NCBI GenBank assembly: GCA_021234155.1
Contig: JAJEKV010000034.1
Location: 5,470,028 to 5,534,027 of the forward strand
DNA: 64,000 nucleotides
Source: Isoetes taiwanensis
Taxonomy: Eukaryota; Streptophyta; Lycopodiopsida; Isoetales; Isoetaceae
Direction of reading: 5' to 3'
Under the pieces are notes generated by a model. That model saw only the letters and a list, made by a program, of their open reading frames with translations, was not told the DNA's origin and made no database searches. A program made the position numbers and the translations under genes. Each line of letters begins with the position of its first letter. The stretch's first letter is position 1. Of this stretch, positions 21,982 to 32,959 are shown in pieces.

Positions 21982-24345
21982 TTGTTTGGCAGAGAACAAG
22001 AAGACTTTGAGCAGGATATGTCACCAGAGGCAATCAACGCAAGGCTGGTGCAGATGAGGAACCAGATGCAAAACCTGATCAACTGGGCGGCACCTCTGAT
22101 GAATGAGCAGGAAGATGGTCCTCCACCTCCATCTTGCCTCCCAGGTGGCGACGAAGTCCCTCAGCAGGAAGGGGAGGGCAACCAAGGGAACGTCAGGGAT
22201 AGGAGAAGGAAGAAGAGAACCAGGAGCCCATCGTCATCTAGCTCCAGCACATCAGATAGTTCTTCCAGCGAGGACAGCTCTAGCTCCGACAGTCAGTCTG
22301 GCACACCTAAGGCAAGAAAAAGGGCAAGAAAGACAGATGACTACCAGAAGAAGGTGGATAGTGCTATGAGCAATGTATGGAAGACAAGGAAGCTGGGCCA
22401 GTTCTCAGGGAAAGACAGATCAGGCATGGAGGCTGAAGCATGGCTTGATGAAATGGAGGAATTTGGCAACTCCTACGGTATGAAAGACAAGGATATAGGC
22501 AAAGTTGCTACAGCTAACCTTATTGGACCGGCAAGGATCTGGTGGAAGGGATATGCTAAGTCCAACAAGCTGAAGAGGAACAATTGCAGATTTAAGACCT
22601 TCAGCAAGGCTTTTCGCAAGCACTATGTGCCAAGGTCTCATACTAGTAGGCAGATCCAGCAGTTTTACAGGTTGAACCAGGGTAGCTTGACAGTAGCTAA
22701 GTATACCGAAGAATTCATGAGGCTCAGGCTGCATGTTCCTGGAGTCTCAGAAAGGCAAGCAGTAGATACCTACATTGAGGGGTTGAACAGCAATATCAAG
22801 AGGCTTGTTAGAGCAATCAACCCAAGGTCAGTTGCAGAGGCCGAAGATAAAGCTATAAGTTTGGAGGAGGCACCAGCAACTCCAGCGGAGAAGCAGTCAA
22901 CCTTCAGGGGTAAGAGTTCAGGGCAGTATCAGGGGCAATATCAGGGTAAGCAATCAGCAGCTACACCATCAGGAGGCCAGCAGCAGGGTAAGAGTCAGAA
23001 CAAAGCTTTTGGGGACCGTAAGCCACAGAATGCATCAGGGGGCAGTGCTCTTAAGCGCCTCCTAGATAGTCTGCCGAAGGAGAAGAGACAGGAATGCATT
23101 GAGAAAAAGTTATGCTTCAGGTGCTTCCAGCCAGGGCACCGAACACATGATTGTCCATTCGTCATGCAGTCAGCCTTGGCAGAACTTATGGATTGGGATT
23201 CCCCAACAGAAGCGGACGAAGACGACGACCAGCAGGAGGCCCAAGACTTCATAGATGGTGAGTGCCACATATGTGCAAACATTGAGTCAGGTGACATTGA
23301 GAATCAGTCGACTGTCATCGCGGCTGATGGGATCATAGATAGTAATCCATATGTAGTCCTCATAGATACAGGTAGCTCTCACAATTTTGCATCTCCTAGG
23401 TTGGCTGCTCTAATGAAGAACAAGGTATTGAAGTCTAAGCCAAGGCCAGTGGCTATGGCAAATGGCGCCATTCGGCACACTAAGGGGAGGAGGATCATCT
23501 TTGACATAGACCTTAGTGGTGTTAAGTGGCCGATGGGGGCGGAAGTCATGGATATTGGAAGATATGATCTTATAGTGGGGATGGAATTCTTGAAGCCAGC
23601 AAAAGCCATGATTGATTGCGACCGGAACGAAGTCACCATGACGGCACCAGACGGCAGCAAATTGATAGTGAAAGGTAAGAAAGTAGATTCTCCCATGCAG
23701 TGTATCTCTTTGAAGCAGCTAAGGAAGAGTATAGAAAGGAATAAGGTGGACTACATCTTGAGGATGGAATCAGTTGAGCCAGGCAAGCAGGATGGGAGTG
23801 ACCCAAAGGGGAATCAATTGCCCAAGCAGATAGCAAGGCTTATTTCAGAGTTCAAGGATGTATTTCCGGATGAAATCCGGCAGCTGCCACCTTATAGGGG
23901 TGTGGAATGTGAGATCACATTGGCTCCAGATGCGAAGCCTACCAGTAAGGCGCCATATAGAATGAGCACCCCAGAATTGATTGAACTCAAGAAGCAGCTT
24001 CAGGAATTGCTCGAGCTAGGGTTTATAAGAGCAAGTGTGTCTCCTTTCGGAGCACCTATACTCTTTGTGAAGAAGAAAGATGGGAGCTTAAGAATGTGCA
24101 TAGACTATCGCCAGCTTAACAAGCAGACGATAAAGAACAAATATGCATTGCCAAGGGCAGATGACCTAATGGACCAGTTACAAGGAGCAAAGGTATTCTC
24201 TAAAATTGATTTGAGGTCAGGATACCACCAGATAAGAATAAAAGAAGAGGATATCCATAAGACCGCCTTCAGAACGCGGTATGGTCACTTTGAATTTACA
24301 GTAATGCCCTTTGGATTGTCGAACGCTCCAGCACCTCATGAATGA
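21982..24345 (+). CDS. Gag, protease and N-terminal part of reverse transcriptase
   Basis: The frame has a Ser/Asp-rich region, then a gag core ([42 protein letters not shown]), a CCHC knuckle [14 protein letters not shown] at about residue 378, and an aspartic protease with [11 protein letters not shown] at about residue 461. It then runs into RT with [40 protein letters not shown] and [15 protein letters not shown]. An 11-bp deletion at about 24335, compared with element 2, removes the ATFMR region and ends this frame after NAPAPHE. The first ATG is at 22018, but the open and conserved frame reaches back to the acceptor-like site at 21919. Gag and pol were probably one long frame before the deletion. 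Confidence 0.92.
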   Translation: MFGREQEDFEQDMSPEAINARLVQMRNQMQNLINWAAPLMNEQEDGPPPPSCLPGGDEVPQQEGEGNQGNVRDRRRKKRTRSPSSSSSSTSDSSSSEDSSSSDSQSGTPKARKRARKTDDYQKKVDSAMSNVWKTRKLGQFSGKDRSGMEAEAWLDEMEEFGNSYGMKDKDIGKVATANLIGPARIWWKGYAKSNKLKRNNCRFKTFSKAFRKHYVPRSHTSRQIQQFYRLNQGSLTVAKYTEEFMRLRLHVPGVSERQAVDTYIEGLNSNIKRLVRAINPRSVAEAEDKAISLEEAPATPAEKQSTFRGKSSGQYQGQYQGKQSAATPSGGQQQGKSQNKAFGDRKPQNASGGSALKRLLDSLPKEKRQECIEKKLCFRCFQPGHRTHDCPFVMQSALAELMDWDSPTEADEDDDQQEAQDFIDGECHICANIESGDIENQSTVIAADGIIDSNPYVVLIDTGSSHNFASPRLAALMKNKVLKSKPRPVAMANGAIRHTKGRRIIFDIDLSGVKWPMGAEVMDIGRYDLIVGMEFLKPAKAMIDCDRNEVTMTAPDGSKLIVKGKKVDSPMQCISLKQLRKSIERNKVDYILRMESVEPGKQDGSDPKGNQLPKQIARLISEFKDVFPDEIRQLPPYRGVECEITLAPDAKPTSKAPYRMSTPELIELKKQLQELLELGFIRASVSPFGAPILFVKKKDGSLRMCIDYRQLNKQTIKNKYALPRADDLMDQLQGAKVFSKIDLRSGYHQIRIKEEDIHKTAFRTRYGHFEFTVMPFGLSNAPAPHE

Positions 24346-26242
24346 CATCTTCAGAGACTTCTTAGATGAGTTTGTTATTGTCTTCTTCGACGACATTCTA
24401 GTCTACAGCAAGTCCCTTGAGGAGCATTGTCAGCATCTCAGGAAAGTGTTGGAGAAATTGAGACGTCATCGGTTGTATGGGAAGCTCTCCAAATGCCACT
24501 TTGCAACAGGCCGAGTGGAATATTTGGGGCATGTTGTAACATCCGAGGGAATTTCCACAGATCCATCTAAGATAGAGGCAATAGTTGATTGGCCAGCTCC
24601 AAGGAATGTAGCAGAAGTGAGAAGCTTTCTCGGGTTGGCGGGATATTACAGAAAGTTCGTGGACTTTGCTAAGTGGGCGTCCCCTCTGTCGGACCTCACC
24701 AAGGCCAAGAAGATTAAGGATTGGACTAGCCATTGGTTAGAGAAAGTCCAAGCTTCCTTCGAGAAGCTTAAGGAGGCCTTAACAACAGCACCAGTGCTTG
24801 TTCTCCCGGATCCGAGTAAAGATAAGTTGGTAGCAACGGATGTAAGCAAGATAGCAACAGGGGCAGTCTTGATGCAAGAAGGAAGGGTAGTCGCCTACGA
24901 CTCGAAGAAGATGAACGACGCCGAGCAACGCTACCCAACCCATGATCAGGAGCTGCTAGCCATTGTCAGGGCATTAAGGATATGGAGGCATTATTTGCTG
25001 GGAAGGAAGTTTCAGTTAGATACTGATCATCAGAGTCTTCAGTATATTTTCACCCAGCCACTCCTCAACTTGAGGCAAAGGAGGTGGATGGAATTTCTTG
25101 AGGAGTATGATTTTGATATTATATATAAGCCCAGCAAGCTTAATGTTGTAGCAGATGCCCTCTCCAGGAGACCATTTCAGACAAGGACGCATTGTAATGC
25201 GATTTCCACTCTTTCGAGTGAGTTTGGCAAGAAGATTGAGGAGTCCTTGCCAACCGATGTGGACTTCAAGGAGGTGTGGGAAAGCCTCTCCAGGGAAGCC
25301 AGAACAGACAAAGAGCGAGAAGCCTTCAAGCATTATAAGAAGGAAGGCAACCTGTTGTATCACAAGCATAAGTTGTGTGTGCCCGAATCATCAGGAATAA
25401 GGAAGTTAATTCTTCATGACACACATAACAGCCCAATAGCAGGGCATGCCGGCTTCATGAAGACCTATTTCAAGATTCGAAGTAGTCACTTCTGGCCAGG
25501 AATGAAGAGGCAGATAGCTGCATATATTCGGGATTGCCAGTTATGTCAGCAGACCAAAGCGGAGCAACTTCGGATTCCAGGTGCTTTAGAGCCATTGGGG
25601 GTGCCAAATGCGAAGTGGGAGGTCATAAGCATGGATTTCATTACAGGGCTCCCTAGAACTCTTCGAGGCAAGGATGCATTGATGGTTGTCGTAGACAAGT
25701 TATCTAAGATGGCACATTTTGTGCCTTGCAAGACTACTGACACCGCATTAGATACTGCCAAGTTATTTGTAAGGGAGATTTTTAGACTCCATGGCATGCC
25801 TCGGGAGATAATATCTGATAGAGATTCTAAGTTTATGAGTGCCTTTTGGCAGGATCTCTTTAGCACCATTCAGACGAAGCTCTCCATGAGCACGGTATAT
25901 CATCCCCAAACAGATGGCCAGACGGAGAGGACGAATCGGATCATTGAAGACATGCTTCGAAGCTATGTGTGGAACAAGCAGTCCAAGTGGGATGAGTACA
26001 TCCACTTGGTGGAATTCGCCTACAATAGTGCCAAGCAAGAGTCATCTCAGATGTCTCCTTTTATGGTAAATTACGGGTACCAGTGCTTAACCCCGGATAC
26101 CTGGCACAATCCTGTGTCGAAGGTGGAAGTATCCCAGCAGATGTTAGGGGATATGCAGCAGCTAGTGGAAGAAGTAAGGGGTTACTTGTTGGCAGCAAGA
26201 AGTCGGCAGAAGAGTGTAGCCATGCAAACCACGGGACCGTAA
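24311..26242 (+). pseudogene. Pol: rest of reverse transcriptase, RNase H and integrase
   Basis: True homology begins at about 24337, after the 11-bp deletion, with [10 protein letters not shown]. The RT catalytic motif is FFDDILVYS. RNase H follows from about 24800 with TDVSK (usually TDAS), E in the HDQELLAIV segment and DTDHQSL. Integrase has the HHCC zinc site ([14 protein letters not shown], then CQLCQQTK) and the D-D-E core in [20 protein letters not shown] and [13 protein letters not shown]. All catalytic positions are present. The frame breaks near 26215-26270, where single-base changes against element 2 separate integrase from the GPF/Y region. It cannot give one polyprotein as sequenced; errors in the assembly are possible. 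Confidence 0.9.
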
Positions 26243-26272
26243 GAGAGTTCAAGGTAGGGCGATAGCGTTTGG

Positions 26273-26680
26273 TTGAAGATCAAGGTGAAGCAAGCCAAGC
26301 GGATTGGGAGTTGTAAGAAGCTTGCCCCTAGGTGGGCTGGTCCGTTCAAGATTTTGGAGAGAGTGGGCTCTCAAGCCTACAAGTTGGATCTTCCGGCCCA
26401 TCTCAAAGTTCACAAGGTCTTCCATGTAAGTTTATTAAAAAGGCACAATCCTAACCCTGAGGAGGTCTTGGATACCCCAACTTTGTTGGAAATGACGGAG
26501 GAGCAAGTAGAAATAGTGCCTGAATTACTTCTTGATAAGTCATTCAAGAAGACTAGGAGGTCTCAGTTCCTCCAATATTTGGTTAAGTGGAAGCACTTAC
26601 AGTGGAACGCGACATGGGTATTGAAGCAAGATTTGGAGAAGCAATACCCGGAGTTTATGAAGGAGTTTGATGGGCAGTAG
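26273..26680 (+). CDS. Integrase C-terminus with GPF/Y module and chromodomain
   Basis: It starts in the integrase C-terminal region (KLAPRWAGPFKILERVG, the GPF/Y module), then LKVHKVFHVSLLKRH. It ends with a chromodomain: EIVPELLLDKSF, FLQYLVKWKHLQWNATWVL, then EKQYPEF. Chromodomains of chromoviruses direct integration to particular chromatin by binding modified histones. The domain looks intact at YLVKWK and ATW. It is the tail of pol, in a different frame from the integrase core because of local frameshifts. Confidence 0.88.
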   Translation: MKIKVKQAKRIGSCKKLAPRWAGPFKILERVGSQAYKLDLPAHLKVHKVFHVSLLKRHNPNPEEVLDTPTLLEMTEEQVEIVPELLLDKSFKKTRRSQFLQYLVKWKHLQWNATWVLKQDLEKQYPEFMKEFDGQ

Positions 26681-27542
26681 TCTCCTCCGACTTTGGTCGA
26701 CCCGACTTGCCGGTGGTTAGCTAGTATGTTGTTAGTTAGCCTTAAGCCTGGCGCATGCATTCTAGTTAGTAGGGTGCATGTGCCAGAACCTTGGATCGTG
26801 TGGGCGATGATGGGATACGCCTTTAGGGCATTCTCTAGGCCACACGCACCAAGAGGTGCACATGACCATTAGGGTCATGTGAGTGAGGAAGGAGGCATGG
26901 TGGGCGATGATGGGACATCGATCGGATGATCTCTATGCCGTAGGAGGGTCATGGTGAAGGTTAAAGTGATCATGCGCGATGATGGGATCGTGAGACGTTC
27001 CCTAGCTTCAAACCCGTGGGGCATGATGCACTAGGGGTATTTTCGGCACGGATGTAAAGTACAAGGTAGCACTCGATCATGGGCGATGATGGGAGCATCT
27101 TAAATGATCCTTAAGCTCAAATCCGAAAGGGCCATGATCTTGGGCAAGGTAGTAGGACAACCTTGAGTCAGTAGTTCGGCTCAAGGAGGTAAGGGGGGTG
27201 GTCCCCTAAAACCACAAATTATTAACTAAACTAACGTAATGTGCTCCTTTTGCAGGCAAGTAGAAGGTGGACTTCAACGAGGAGTGCATTACGAGAAGAT
27301 AGGGGGAGCCATAATTTAGATTATGAACCCTAATAACTCTTACAATAATATTTTGAATTATCGTAAGAAATAACCGTGTTAAGGCTATATAATTTTGTAT
27401 AAGTACAAATATAGCCTAAATTTTGATTTTAACTAATAAAACTCGATTGCTAAAGTAAACTAAAGGTTATGACATGTTGTTGCTTTTGCAGGCATAAGGT
27501 AGGTTCGTCACCTTAGCGCAATGCTGAGGACAGCATTGTCCT
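26681..27542. other. Element 1 3' untranslated region with four GCGATGATGGGA motifs
   Basis: No coding content. The motif GCGATGATGGGA, usually with two preceding G residues, begins near 26802, 26902, 26974 and 27081. Element 2 has one related copy (GCCGATGATGAGA near 46004). A short AT-rich part precedes the polypurine tract. Confidence 0.6.
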
Positions 27543-27555
27543 AAGGGGGGGAGAA
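27543..27555 (+). other. Polypurine tract of element 1
   Basis: AAGGGGGGGAGAA directly precedes the 3' LTR start (TGTGACGG). It is the expected plus-strand primer. Element 2 has AAGGTGGGGAGAA at the same place (46751-46763). Confidence 0.9.
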
Positions 27556-29174
27556 TGTGACGGTCCAGGGGAATATACGCCATAAATATGTATATTCCTG
27601 GATCCGTCACTATACAAGTCTATCTTCATAGCCTTGTATACCATAGATTGTGGCACTAGGGGGCATGGCCAAGTTATTCACATAACTTAGCCAACCATAG
27701 GCTAAGACCATTATCCACGTGGCCTTGACCTATTGGGCACCCGCCACACAGGACTCACCCGATTGGTGCCACGTGGCATCCTAGGTGGACCTAACTTATA
27801 TAGGCCTAAACCCTAACCCTAGGCCTCTTTCCAGCCCTAGCACCCAGAGACTCACCTACTCGTTCGAAACTCCGTTTCGAACATCGTTTGTTGTGGCATA
27901 GACTGGTGCAGCAGCCCCAGCAGGGTAGACTCGTTCTTGGAGCAAGAGTAGCATCACGAGCCGAAGACCATGGAGGCACACGGATCTGGAGGGAGAGCTT
28001 CAGGAGCAGGTATGTAGGGTAGTAGTTGTGATAGCTCATCTGGAATTAGCATTCCAGCTGTGCTAGTATCTTGTATCTAGAGTAGAGCCTTCCTAGAACC
28101 CGTATTCAACATCTGGAACCCTAATCAATGAACCCTAACTATTAGTTAGATTTGTATGATTAGGTTAAGATGTTCTTCTTATGATTACTCTCATGATATG
28201 ATGATTATGTGATGATGGTTGATCATGTTTGCTCCTCTTGTATTGGGAAGGGGGGTAGAGACCTAGGGCCATATGTAGTATGCTCCTAGAGTAGGTCCCT
28301 TAGTTCCTATTAGTTGCGGCCTGTGCATAGGAGCCCACCAGGCTATCGAGGCTATGATATGACTCAGCACCATATAACGGGGCTAGAGGGAATGTGGAGG
28401 GAGGATCCCTGCCGAGTGGGGGCTTCGGGGGATCCCATAGCGGGCTAGGCTTATGGTCGGTCACCAAGTGGGGCGAGCATGGGTCCGACACCTCACGGGC
28501 AGCGGTGTCGCCTGCCTCTCGAGAGCCGCAAGTGTTGGCTTGGCTCGTTTTTGGGGGTTAAGTCGGGTGCAGAATCGGTGTGTCGCCACGATTCTCTAGC
28601 CGCCCCGGAACCTCTAGACCGGGAGGGGGAGATGCAACCCTTCTGCCTCGTCCGGACCGGGGGAGATGCAACCTGGAGTAGTCCCAGATGGGTGATGCCA
28701 TGGGATTGCGTATCCGGAAGGCTAGAGTCTGTCGAGCCTGATTTAGCCCATCGCAAAGTATGCACAGGGAAGCCATTGTTCTATGCCGACCCTCGCCATT
28801 GCCATGACTCGGTGCGCTCTATCTTGAGGCCTAGCGGTCCGGTCATCCTCCTTATGAGTCTGAGCCGGGGTAGGAGCTCTCATATTTCACGGTTTGTGCT
28901 TATCATCTTTGTATTGGTATATGTGTGATGCACTACCCTTCGAGGTAGTATTTATGTATGTTGATGCTAGTTCTGACGTGTTATCGCTTCCGCTGTTATA
29001 GGAGCCCATAGGGGAAGGGCGCGCAAGACACCTTCGTATTCCCTTCCCCGCTTTGGGGATCACCTCGAGTCTTGGGGGTAGGCGAAAGGGCTGCGTCTCG
29101 CTGTTGAACCGGGACAGGGGATTTCTACGCCGAGTGTCTGGTTTGGCGCCCGTATGTTTAGCGGGGGGCGTCCA
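27556..29174 (+). repeat. 3' LTR of element 1
   Basis: It is about 1.62 kb, near-identical to 16032-17675 apart from many small indels between about 28460 and 28790 and near 29055-29175. The terminal bases are changed (GTCCA in place of GTCACA). Confidence 0.92.
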
Positions 29175-29816
29175 CCTGAACAACCCCAAATAATCATGGA
29201 CGAGAGGGCAGAAGAGAGGGCAAGGATCTGTTGAATCTATCTTTCCATCCAAAAAAAAACATTTGCTCTAGAAAGCAAAGAGCAGAAAGCCACGTTAGTG
29301 GCATAAGGCAAATTCTGGCAAGACCCACCACAAAACGTCTGTAAGAAATAGCATCAAGAGCAGAAAACTGGGATCTTTGCAAATGGCCAGGCCTCTGCTA
29401 GCATCAGAAGGCAAAAAGATTGAAGCCCAGATCGTTGCCGCAGTGCCAGAATGTGAAAGAGAGGGGTGGACTCCCTTTCACGGCAGCCCTAGCCGCAGGC
29501 GGAGGTGCAGGCGCCAAGAAACATTTTTTCAACGTTGTCGAGCCGTTATTTTGTTTTCTCGAGCAACATGGCATGGGAAGAAGAGTGGCCAGAATGCATT
29601 CTCTATTTTCAAAAATTAAGTTAGCAGTCTTAAACCCGAGTGCCTTATTTATCAGCCACTGTCGTGTTTATACCACGGATCCACGAGGATATCCGTAGTA
29701 TATCTGGGCCTTTGACATGTTAAAGGTATATAACTAACAGGCACGCACGCACGCACGCACGCACGCACGCCTTTTTGTGCTAAGGAGCTCCTCGAACTAG
29801 GTTACGAGGACATATT
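29175..29816. other. No gene; GCAC microsatellite
   Basis: A (GCAC)n array lies at 29741-29770. Open frames in this interval have no recognisable content. Confidence 0.5.
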
Positions 29817-32300
29817 GTGCCACCATCCCCATTTGTGCAATGCCTTTTTTTCATGATAAAAAATACGGAATTCCATCAAATGGTTATACAAAAGGAAAGA
29901 AATGTTGGAGAAGATGACTCCACTTTTCTTAATACTTTGGATTGCAATGAATGGTGCAATTGTTGCCTCGTTGAATCCGAAAGCGGTAACGTACTGGAAA
30001 GGTTGGTTCAATTAGAGAAGACGTTGAGCATCTTGGTAAGTGATGATTTTGAAGAAGAGAAAACATGTTTATCTTTGATTCAAAAGTTTGACAAAGTTTT
30101 GAAAGAGAATAATGCTACAGGGGCGGAAGTGGATTTGGCTCCTCCTGGCTTTAATCCCACTATTTCACAACATCCTTTACTTGCAAGAAGAACATTGGGA
30201 GAAGAAACCAAGCACTATCTTACATCTACCGAGAATGTGGGTAATGACAATGATGAAAAAATGTTGGAGCAATTCAAAAAATGGTATCACCCATTTGTAC
30301 CTTCAAGGTCATTGGAGGTGACTGTAGCAAATCAAAAACATAAGATGTGGACCCTTTGGTCCCTTCTACATCTCGCGTCGTTTAACGCGGATACACTACT
30401 TTTTTTGTCTTATGGATATAGCTATGCTAATATCCAAGTGTTTAAAAGCCATGTGCAAAAGAGATGCTCAAAAAGCTATGAATGCTTTTAGAGGGGATGT
30501 GATAACATCACTATGAATCTTTTTGACCATAAAAAATGCACAACTCTGGTCAAAGCATATATCAAAGGAAATATGAATACTGCAGGAGTAAGGGATAGTG
30601 AATATGAGAAAGGCATATGGAATTGAATGAGGCCTTATGTTAAGTGTTCATGCTCTAAATGTCCAGATCCTCAAATTTTATGGATTGACCAAGTACTTTG
30701 ATACATGGCCAATAATTTGGACAAGTGCTTTCCAGAAGTAGCCACTCTGGAGGAACAAATTGCAGCTTCTTTACATTGGCTGGTGAAGGAGTCAACAAAA
30801 AAGGTGATACATGCACTCATCATTTTCATGTATGTAAGAGAGATGATGATTGAAGGAGGAAGTGAAATGGCTCGTGATAACCCATCTCGTATATTGCAAA
30901 AATATGAGAACAAGGAAGGTCCTGCCATGATAGAAAGGATGTTCATGCCCCCATCATTCTCTACTAGGACAAAGGGTGTGAGAACATGGACGGCTTCTAA
31001 TGGTCCTAAGAGGCCAATTAATTTGAACCAATGTTAAAAGGAAAGTGAAACCTTGTATGAAACCCATCCTACTAGAGGAAGAGGAAGGGGTAACAAGCGT
31101 GGCAGATATAGGGGAAACTTTGCCTCCCCTATGTATGCTACTAGGGAAGAGGCCAACATGCAACGGTTCCTTCTCCAAGAGGTGGGGGTGTCGCAACAAG
31201 AACTCCTCAAGCACACAAGAAAATCCTCCTATTACTCCCAAAAGATTGGGATATTAAAAGATGGAATAAATCTGCAAAGTTGCAGTTTATACGTACATTT
31301 TTACTTATGAAGTTTGATTTGTTTGTCATCATCTAGGATGGATGACCATTTTGATGAAAATAATGATCCTAGAAAATCCATGGTTTTCAAGCGTGGGAAA
31401 TATGTTATTGTGACTGAGAATAAGAAAGTAGATTGCTATATACATCTACTATATTGTAACCGAGGTTTTGAGTTTATAAATTTGAAAGACATGTTTTCAC
31501 AATGTCTATTCAACTGTTTTAAATTGGATGGTCATAGCATCTTAAGCAATGTGATGTTTGGATGGCGATACAAGCATAGTTTGGCCAAGCTATGGTACAA
31601 ACCATGTGATACATTTTGTGAATTTGAATATGATACCTTTAACACACGTCTTTGTAAAACTTCAAAAAGGTTTCAAAAATTCAAAAAAGAATATGAAGGC
31701 ACTTTCGATCCAAACATTATACATGACAAGGTATTAAAGCAAGAAAGCATAAAAGGGCTAGACCATATACCCTTAGCCCATTTTTGATGTCTAAGAAATC
31801 ATATCTGAAATCCTAAAAAGCAAGGAATGTACTTGTGCTTTATGTAAGTAAAAATTAGTGAGGTTTCCCTAGATGCTAATGTTGCAAAGAATTTTCTGAC
31901 TAATTATGTTAGAAAGCAACCTGACAAGAGACATGTCAAATTGGAGCATTCTACAATGACAATAATAGGATTGATGAAGCAAAATGGTTGACTTCACATT
32001 TATTTATAGCTAGTATTGACAAAGCTTCTACTACGCCATGGCCATCTTTTATTTACAAGTATCTTATAAGGGCACTTGCATTAGAAAGGCTATCTGGACC
32101 AGATTTTGATCCATGTATGAATACCACTACAACTTGGTAGTCTATTGAAGAATGCCAAACTATTATTATTCTTCAAGACATGAGAAAAATTCTCCCTGGA
32201 TTTCAGATCAATGACATGCAAATACCATACCTTATGGGCATATACAAAGCACATAAGGATAGGTTTAGATGGATTACAAATGCTGCAAATTGCTTTTTTT
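29817..32300 (+). pseudogene. N-terminal and early RT part of a Penelope-like element (decayed)
   Basis: Coding fragments at 29817-30491, 30705-31037, 31050-31310 and 31314-31787 and in broken frames to 32300 run in one direction and appear to belong together. The last part is diagnostic. A segment near 32010-32110 reads SFIYKYLIRALALERLSGPDFDPC, split here as SFIYKYLIRALALE and RLSGPDFDPC. It is followed by PYLMGIYKAHKDRFRWITNA at about 32238-32296, the fingers motifs of a reverse transcriptase family I know from algae, mosses and ferns. The frame stops at the insertion at 32301. The RT continues at 36085. No GIY-YIG endonuclease motif is clear upstream. Whether 29817-31040 is the same element's N-terminus or a host gene fragment is uncertain. 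Confidence 0.5.
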
Positions 32301-32441
32301 GGGTTGCCCCTAAGGGGGCAAACCCTTGTTTATGTGGGTTTGTGGCATATTATAGGTATATGCCAGTATATGCTTGGAATATGCCTATGACTGCTCAAAA
32401 CCCGTTATTGGCTGTAAACTCTCGGTCGTTTTCGTTGTTGG
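32301..32441 (+). repeat. 141-bp direct repeat, copy 1
   Basis: It starts GGGTTGCCCCTAAGGGGGCA, a near-palindrome, and ends CGTTTTCGTTGTTGG. It is repeated at 35754-35894 with only a few changes. The ends are not TG..CA, so it is not a typical LTR. Confidence 0.85.
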
Positions 32442-32720
32442 GCAGCCACTCTTGAAACTGGCTAACCGGAGAGGCCTGCTCTGGGAATCTGAGTTGAAGA
32501 ACCAGAACCAGAACCGAACTAGAACCAGAACCGGTAAGCAGGGCCATGTACGATTTTGTCTGGCTTGAAAAGATACTGTGAGTTTGATTTTCGATGTGTC
32601 TGTCCGATACCTGCTTACCTCAAAACAAACAGAGAAATTTTGATTTAAGGCAAGATCGTGGTTTTGCACTTCGAAATCATTTTTCCTGCTCTAAACTTAG
32701 TTTCAGTGTGATTTTTGTAG

Positions 32721-32959
32721 GTATTGTTAGGCGTGCAGTAGCCCTTGGTCGGTACTTGCAGAATCCATTAGCTATGGTTGCTACCCTCTGTGGCCCAGGA
32801 AAAGAAATTATGTCGCTCAAGCTTCATTCCTTGCAGTACTTGGTCAATGATGATGAGATCTACGAAGAGGTAGAGCAGATCATGATCACAATAACGAACC
32901 AGGTTGGAACTGATCTAAATCTAGCGGCATCTCATGAACGGCTCTTTACTCCCTTGCAA
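32721..32959 (+). pseudogene. SPT6-like exon fragment
   Basis: After a splice acceptor (GATTTTTGTAG at 32720) the frame reads VRRAVALGRYLQNPLAMVAT, then LCGPGKEI, LKLHSLQYLVNDDEIYEEVE and NQVGTDLNLAASHERLF before similarity ends near PLQ. This matches my memory of the conserved central region of the transcription elongation factor SPT6, which binds histones and RNA polymerase II. Only one exon is evident and the expected continuation is replaced by unrelated sequence. It is a captured or duplicated gene piece, not a functional gene. It lies inside the insertion within the Penelope-like element. Confidence 0.6.

Larger units (their letters stand above)
16032..29174 (+). mobile_element. Element 1: Ty3/gypsy chromovirus carrying a histone H3-like gene
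   Basis: The order is 5' LTR, primer-binding site, H3-like gene, ORFX, gag-protease-RT, RNase H, integrase, chromodomain, polypurine tract, 3' LTR, about 13.1 kb in total. LTRs begin TGTGACG; the left one ends CGTCACA. The two LTRs are highly similar outside one indel-rich block. The integrase-last order and C-terminal chromodomain place it in the chromovirus branch. The H3-like gene, ORFX and gag-protease are open; pol has an 11-bp deletion and further frameshifts. No 5-bp target duplication is visible: CAGAC precedes the left end, CCTGA follows the right, and the right LTR end is altered to GTCCA. The element may therefore have recombined with another copy. Confidence 0.93.

Noticed and set aside
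29175-29180. Target duplication for element 1
   Set aside because: CCTGA on the right does not match CAGAC on the left, in any nearby register.
31314-31787. GIY-YIG endonuclease of the Penelope-like element
   Set aside because: I looked for a GIY..YIG pair and its catalytic Arg and Glu in the N-terminal pieces and found none that is convincing.
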